Source: Callipepla californica brunnescens (lineage: Eukaryota > Chordata > Aves > Galliformes > Odontophoridae). From it: DNA of 64,000 bases. The notes beneath the pieces are model-generated. The model was given only the letters and a program-made list of their open reading frames with translations, was not told where the DNA came from and did not search any database. Below, one piece after another: positions 60,801-64,000 of the stretch; within the stretch, counting starts at the first letter, position 1; every line of letters begins with the position of its first letter. The stretch is from positions 28,935,720-28,999,719 of the forward strand of contig JALIRH010000007.1 in NCBI GenBank assembly GCA_023055505.1. The letters run 5' to 3'. A program made the translations under genes and the position numbers.

Positions 60801-62995
60801 GCATGTGTCTGACAAATGGTCTTTGGTAGGAGTAAGCGTAGCGGGAATACATACTAGACTGTTGGTGTCTTCCTTGGTCTTTTGTAACATCATTTAAAGT
60901 ACACCCTTGTGCAGTGCTCATTATAGTCACCTGATGCAAGATCCAAGCTTTTGAGATACCTGCTTTCTTCTGTTGTTTGTATGCTTGTCCAACTGGCAAG
61001 ACTGTTGAGAGATGCATTGCAGAGTAATGTGGTATTTAAGGTGAGCTGTGTTTCATTCAGCTGAAGCCTGAGCTGAGGGAAATTATATTAATTTCAGTTA
61101 CTTTGCCTGAAAGCGCTTTGTGTCAGCGAACAGCAGATTAAAATTAATTAATTAGTGGAGATCCTATTTTGCAACGTAAGTAGAACAGAAACAAGGGTTC
61201 ACAAGTTGGACTGTTGTTAATAGACTGTGATTCCTACCACTGGACACATGTGCAGGGTGGGAAGCCTTCTGAAGAACTTCTGAGAATTTTGCAAATATTA
61301 AAGAGAACAGAGAGAGTGTCCACAGTCCACCAAGAGCTCAGGATTTTTTAAGTCTTGCTTGTCATGACCAGTATGGAGATTACTTCCAAGCCTCACCTAT
61401 ACAGGTTCTGCTATGGGGGGCACCTTGACTATCCAGCATAAAAGACCAGAAAAAAGTGCTTTACTGCTTGCTATGCATCAGTTGTTTTATAGCATTACAA
61501 TTGCATAATGGGATTAAGACTTCTTTGTGCAGTTACTTTTTCTTTATGGCGGTCTTCCTTCTATAAGACCTCGGAGCATGGAGCATGTATGTATCTGCGT
61601 GGCATCTCGCTCTTCCTGTCCCTGATGGTTTGTCAGTAATAGTGAGCAAGTCAAGCCCTGAAATCTTGTTTCTCTGGGGAATCAAGTCCCCAGTTAAGTA
61701 CTCAGACTTGTCAACCTTGTTGATCCTACCCTATTTTTTAATTACTTCAGACATCTGCCTTCCACTGATGTTCTGTAACTACCTGGGGGTAAAGATAAGC
61801 CTTTCTTTTCTGTTTGAAGCATTCAGTGAGAAAGACTTCATAAAACCTTCAGACTTATACAGGACATAAAGAACAGACAGTTATTCCCTCTCTGTAATTT
61901 GCAAGTCTCATCTGTGTGCTTTGACACACTTTCGGAAAGGTATGTTTTTCCTGTTTCATGACAACTATCCTGACAGGTGGTGGTGGTGTTTTTTTTTTCA
62001 CCAAGTTATCCACTGACTTAAAAACTACAACAACAACAGAGCAAAGTGATATTTCTGATGGTAGTTGGGAAGTTTATTTTTGAACATAGATTAATTTCTA
62101 TGCTAGTATTCTGCCTTTGAAGTTTAAGGAATAAATCCTGTTTCAGTCTTCTGTTTCTTTGCATTACCTGTGTTATCTTTTTGTATCAATAATGAAACCT
62201 TCAGGAATTACAAAGCCATATGCAAGCCTGCTGTACTTGATCATGGCACTCACTCAGAAGTCCATTAAGCTGATGCTTTGAAAAGCTCAGTGACAAAATG
62301 AATATATGAATAGAGCAGAATCATGGAGCATGAGACTAGTTTCCCTGTTCTAAACTCCCTGTGTTATCTGTACTGAGAAAAAATTGTGTGACAGATCTGA
62401 GCATCTTTGGGTTAAACAGTTTATAAGGAAAAATAAACTTAATGCCTACTGAAATTGCTAGTTTAACTTTAGTTGCTGCAGTGAGATTGCCTTATGTTGA
62501 GTCAAGTGGGGTATGCACAGATGTGTGTGGGAGAGATACTTGAAGATACTGTCAGTATGCACATCTTTCTCCTCTGTAAGAGGCTTACTGACCCAGCAAG
62601 ACCTCCTCATGGAAACATGCCAATAAATGTATATGGAACAACTTGCCTACTAGTTAGCTAAGCAGTCATTGAAAGGCTTACTATCTTCTTCAGTCAACCA
62701 AATAAAATGATTAACACAAAATAACTGGATGTTTCCATCTCTTTTTGTACTGTTTCTCCTTCAGTAGTTAAATCAGAAACAATTGAGAGTAAAGTGTTCG
62801 TCTTACTTGTGCGGGACAGTTTGTTCTGGTCATTGTTTATCTAGTGAGTGTGCCTTTGTTTTGTCATGAGAATAAGTGAATACACTATTACAAATTTCTG
62901 ATTTCTTACATAGCTACCTGGTTTATTCACTTTTATGTGGTTAACTAAAAATTGTGGATCTGTGTTGTGGAGGTTGATGGATATATTTTAGATGG

Positions 62996-63085
62996 ATCAC
63001 AGAATGGCTGATCTTGGAAGGAATCTCTGAAAGGTGTCTTGCCCAGTGCCCTCAGGCCGTACCACCTATAGCTTCTTGCCCAGGA
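62996..63085 (-). mobile_element. CR1 3' terminal fragment
   Basis: Short reverse-complemented terminus: atcacagaatggctgatctt, ggaaggaatctctgaaaggt. Confidence 0.85.
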
Positions 63086-64000
63086 TATTCAGTTTCTTTT
63101 CAGTCTTTTTAATTAGAGTTACACATCTAAGTGCTTGAGTAGTTTGTATCTTAAAAGGAATTAATGTATCCCCATATTGAAGCTCTGTAGTGCATAAGAA
63201 GGGCATTTTAATTGTTTTTTCATTGCTGATAAAATAATTAAAGTTTTGTGCTTCATTAGACGAGATCATATGTCAGTTTTGGCATTGCAAATACAGCAGA
63301 TAATGGGAATACAGATGGCTTGACGTAAGTAAGGTTGGGGTTGGAGGGAGTGGGAGGAAATTTGCCTCAAGAAGTCACATACTGTGTGTTCTTGAGGGTT
63401 TTAGGATGTTACTTAATGCTTGGTATCTGAAGTATTTAAGTGTTAAAGAGCTGGAAAGGATTGAGACCTTGGCAAACAATTCCAGCTTTGCCGATCCTAT
63501 TTTGAAAGTGTAGCAAGAGTGAGTGCATGTGTGAGGCCGCACAGTGCAGCCTGAAGCCTTTTGCAGATAGATCTTCAGGCTTCTGCCAGCAAGATTGTTC
63601 GACCATGCACTGGGGCTGTCTTCAGAAAGCAATGTCTATTGCATGAACTAAACTTATTTCTGGACTCCCGGGTTGTGACTTCTGAGTCAGCAAATGTTTC
63701 CTGCTGGTATATTCAGATCAGTAGTAAATTTCAATGAAGCAAATGTCTTCAGCCAAAAACCTGCTTTTGACATTATCATGTCTTCTGTCCCATACAGCTT
63801 TCTCAAGTGTAACCTGTCCTTTCTTTCCCTGAAATCTGCAATTATAAAAATCCCACTGTCATGTCTGCACATGTCTTTAGAGAACCTCAGGGGCATTAAT
63901 GAGAACAGGTTTAGAATTCCTGGCCTCATTTACGAAGAAAAGAAAAAAAAAAATCAGAGGCAGTATCCTTTAATTTATTGGAAAGTTTGGATTCTGCTTG

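Larger units (their letters stand above)
49310..64000 (+). other. Non-coding region right of the CpG island, probably first intron of ANKRD6
   Basis: 14.7 kb of AT-rich sequence without recognisable exons on either strand. It contains CR1 pieces at about 52485-52768, 52770-53100, 56440-56712, 57585-57872 and 62996-63085, a GTTTT microsatellite and a 14-bp duplication. Assignment to an intron rests on synteny; if the candidate first exon at 48.7 kb is wrong it is simply intergenic. Confidence 0.45.

Noticed and set aside
1..64000. CRISPR array, prokaryotic operons, attachment sites, intact endogenous retrovirus, tRNA or rRNA genes
   Set aside because: Nothing of this kind was seen. The only regular array is the 17-bp minisatellite, which has no spacers. 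A covariance-model scan would be needed to exclude small RNA genes or microRNAs completely.

Overview
This is a stretch of vertebrate nuclear DNA, almost certainly from a bird. The evidence is intron-split genes with GT-AG junctions, CpG-island promoters, and about twenty fragments of CR1 LINEs, the dominant avian retrotransposon, many with the typical CR1 3' end. No Alu, B1 or L1-like sequence was seen. The gene order fits the mammalian chromosome 6q15 block (UBE2J1, RRAGD, then ANKRD6) and is what I would expect on chromosome 3 of a galliform. The species itself cannot be read from the sequence.

Two protein-coding genes can be rebuilt exon by exon, both on the minus strand. (1) UBE2J1, the tail-anchored ER ubiquitin-conjugating enzyme of ERAD: seven coding exons between 17893 (ATG) and 1568 join in phase. 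They give residues 1-239, with the catalytic Cys91 and Ser184 at the human positions. The exon(s) for the C-terminal membrane anchor lie beyond the left edge. (2) RRAGD, the Rag GTPase of lysosomal mTORC1 signalling: all seven coding exons are present (46202 down to the stop at 27987). They give a complete 399-residue protein with no frameshift.

Layout: 1-17.9 kb UBE2J1 with CR1-littered introns; 17.5-18.1 kb its CpG-island promoter, with an XBP1/ATF6-type element; 18.1-25.5 kb intergenic, holding two CR1 copies and a coding-like relic near 22.7-23.2 kb; about 25.5-28.0 kb probable RRAGD 3' UTR; 28.0-46.2 kb the RRAGD coding gene; 45.4-46.6 kb its CpG island, with E-box/CLEAR-like sites; 48.4-49.0 kb another CpG island, probably the start of a rightward gene (ANKRD6 by synteny); 49.0-49.3 kb a 17-bp minisatellite; 49.4-64 kb non-coding sequence with CR1 fragments, probably a long first intron.

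The genes do not form an operon or pathway. UBE2J1 works in ER protein quality control and RRAGD in lysosomal nutrient sensing. Each promoter carries a motif suited to its known biology (UPR element for UBE2J1, E-box/CLEAR-like for RRAGD). I found no new enzymatic or defence system. The items most worth checking are the donor-bearing minisatellite, the repeated UPR element and the 22.7 kb relic.
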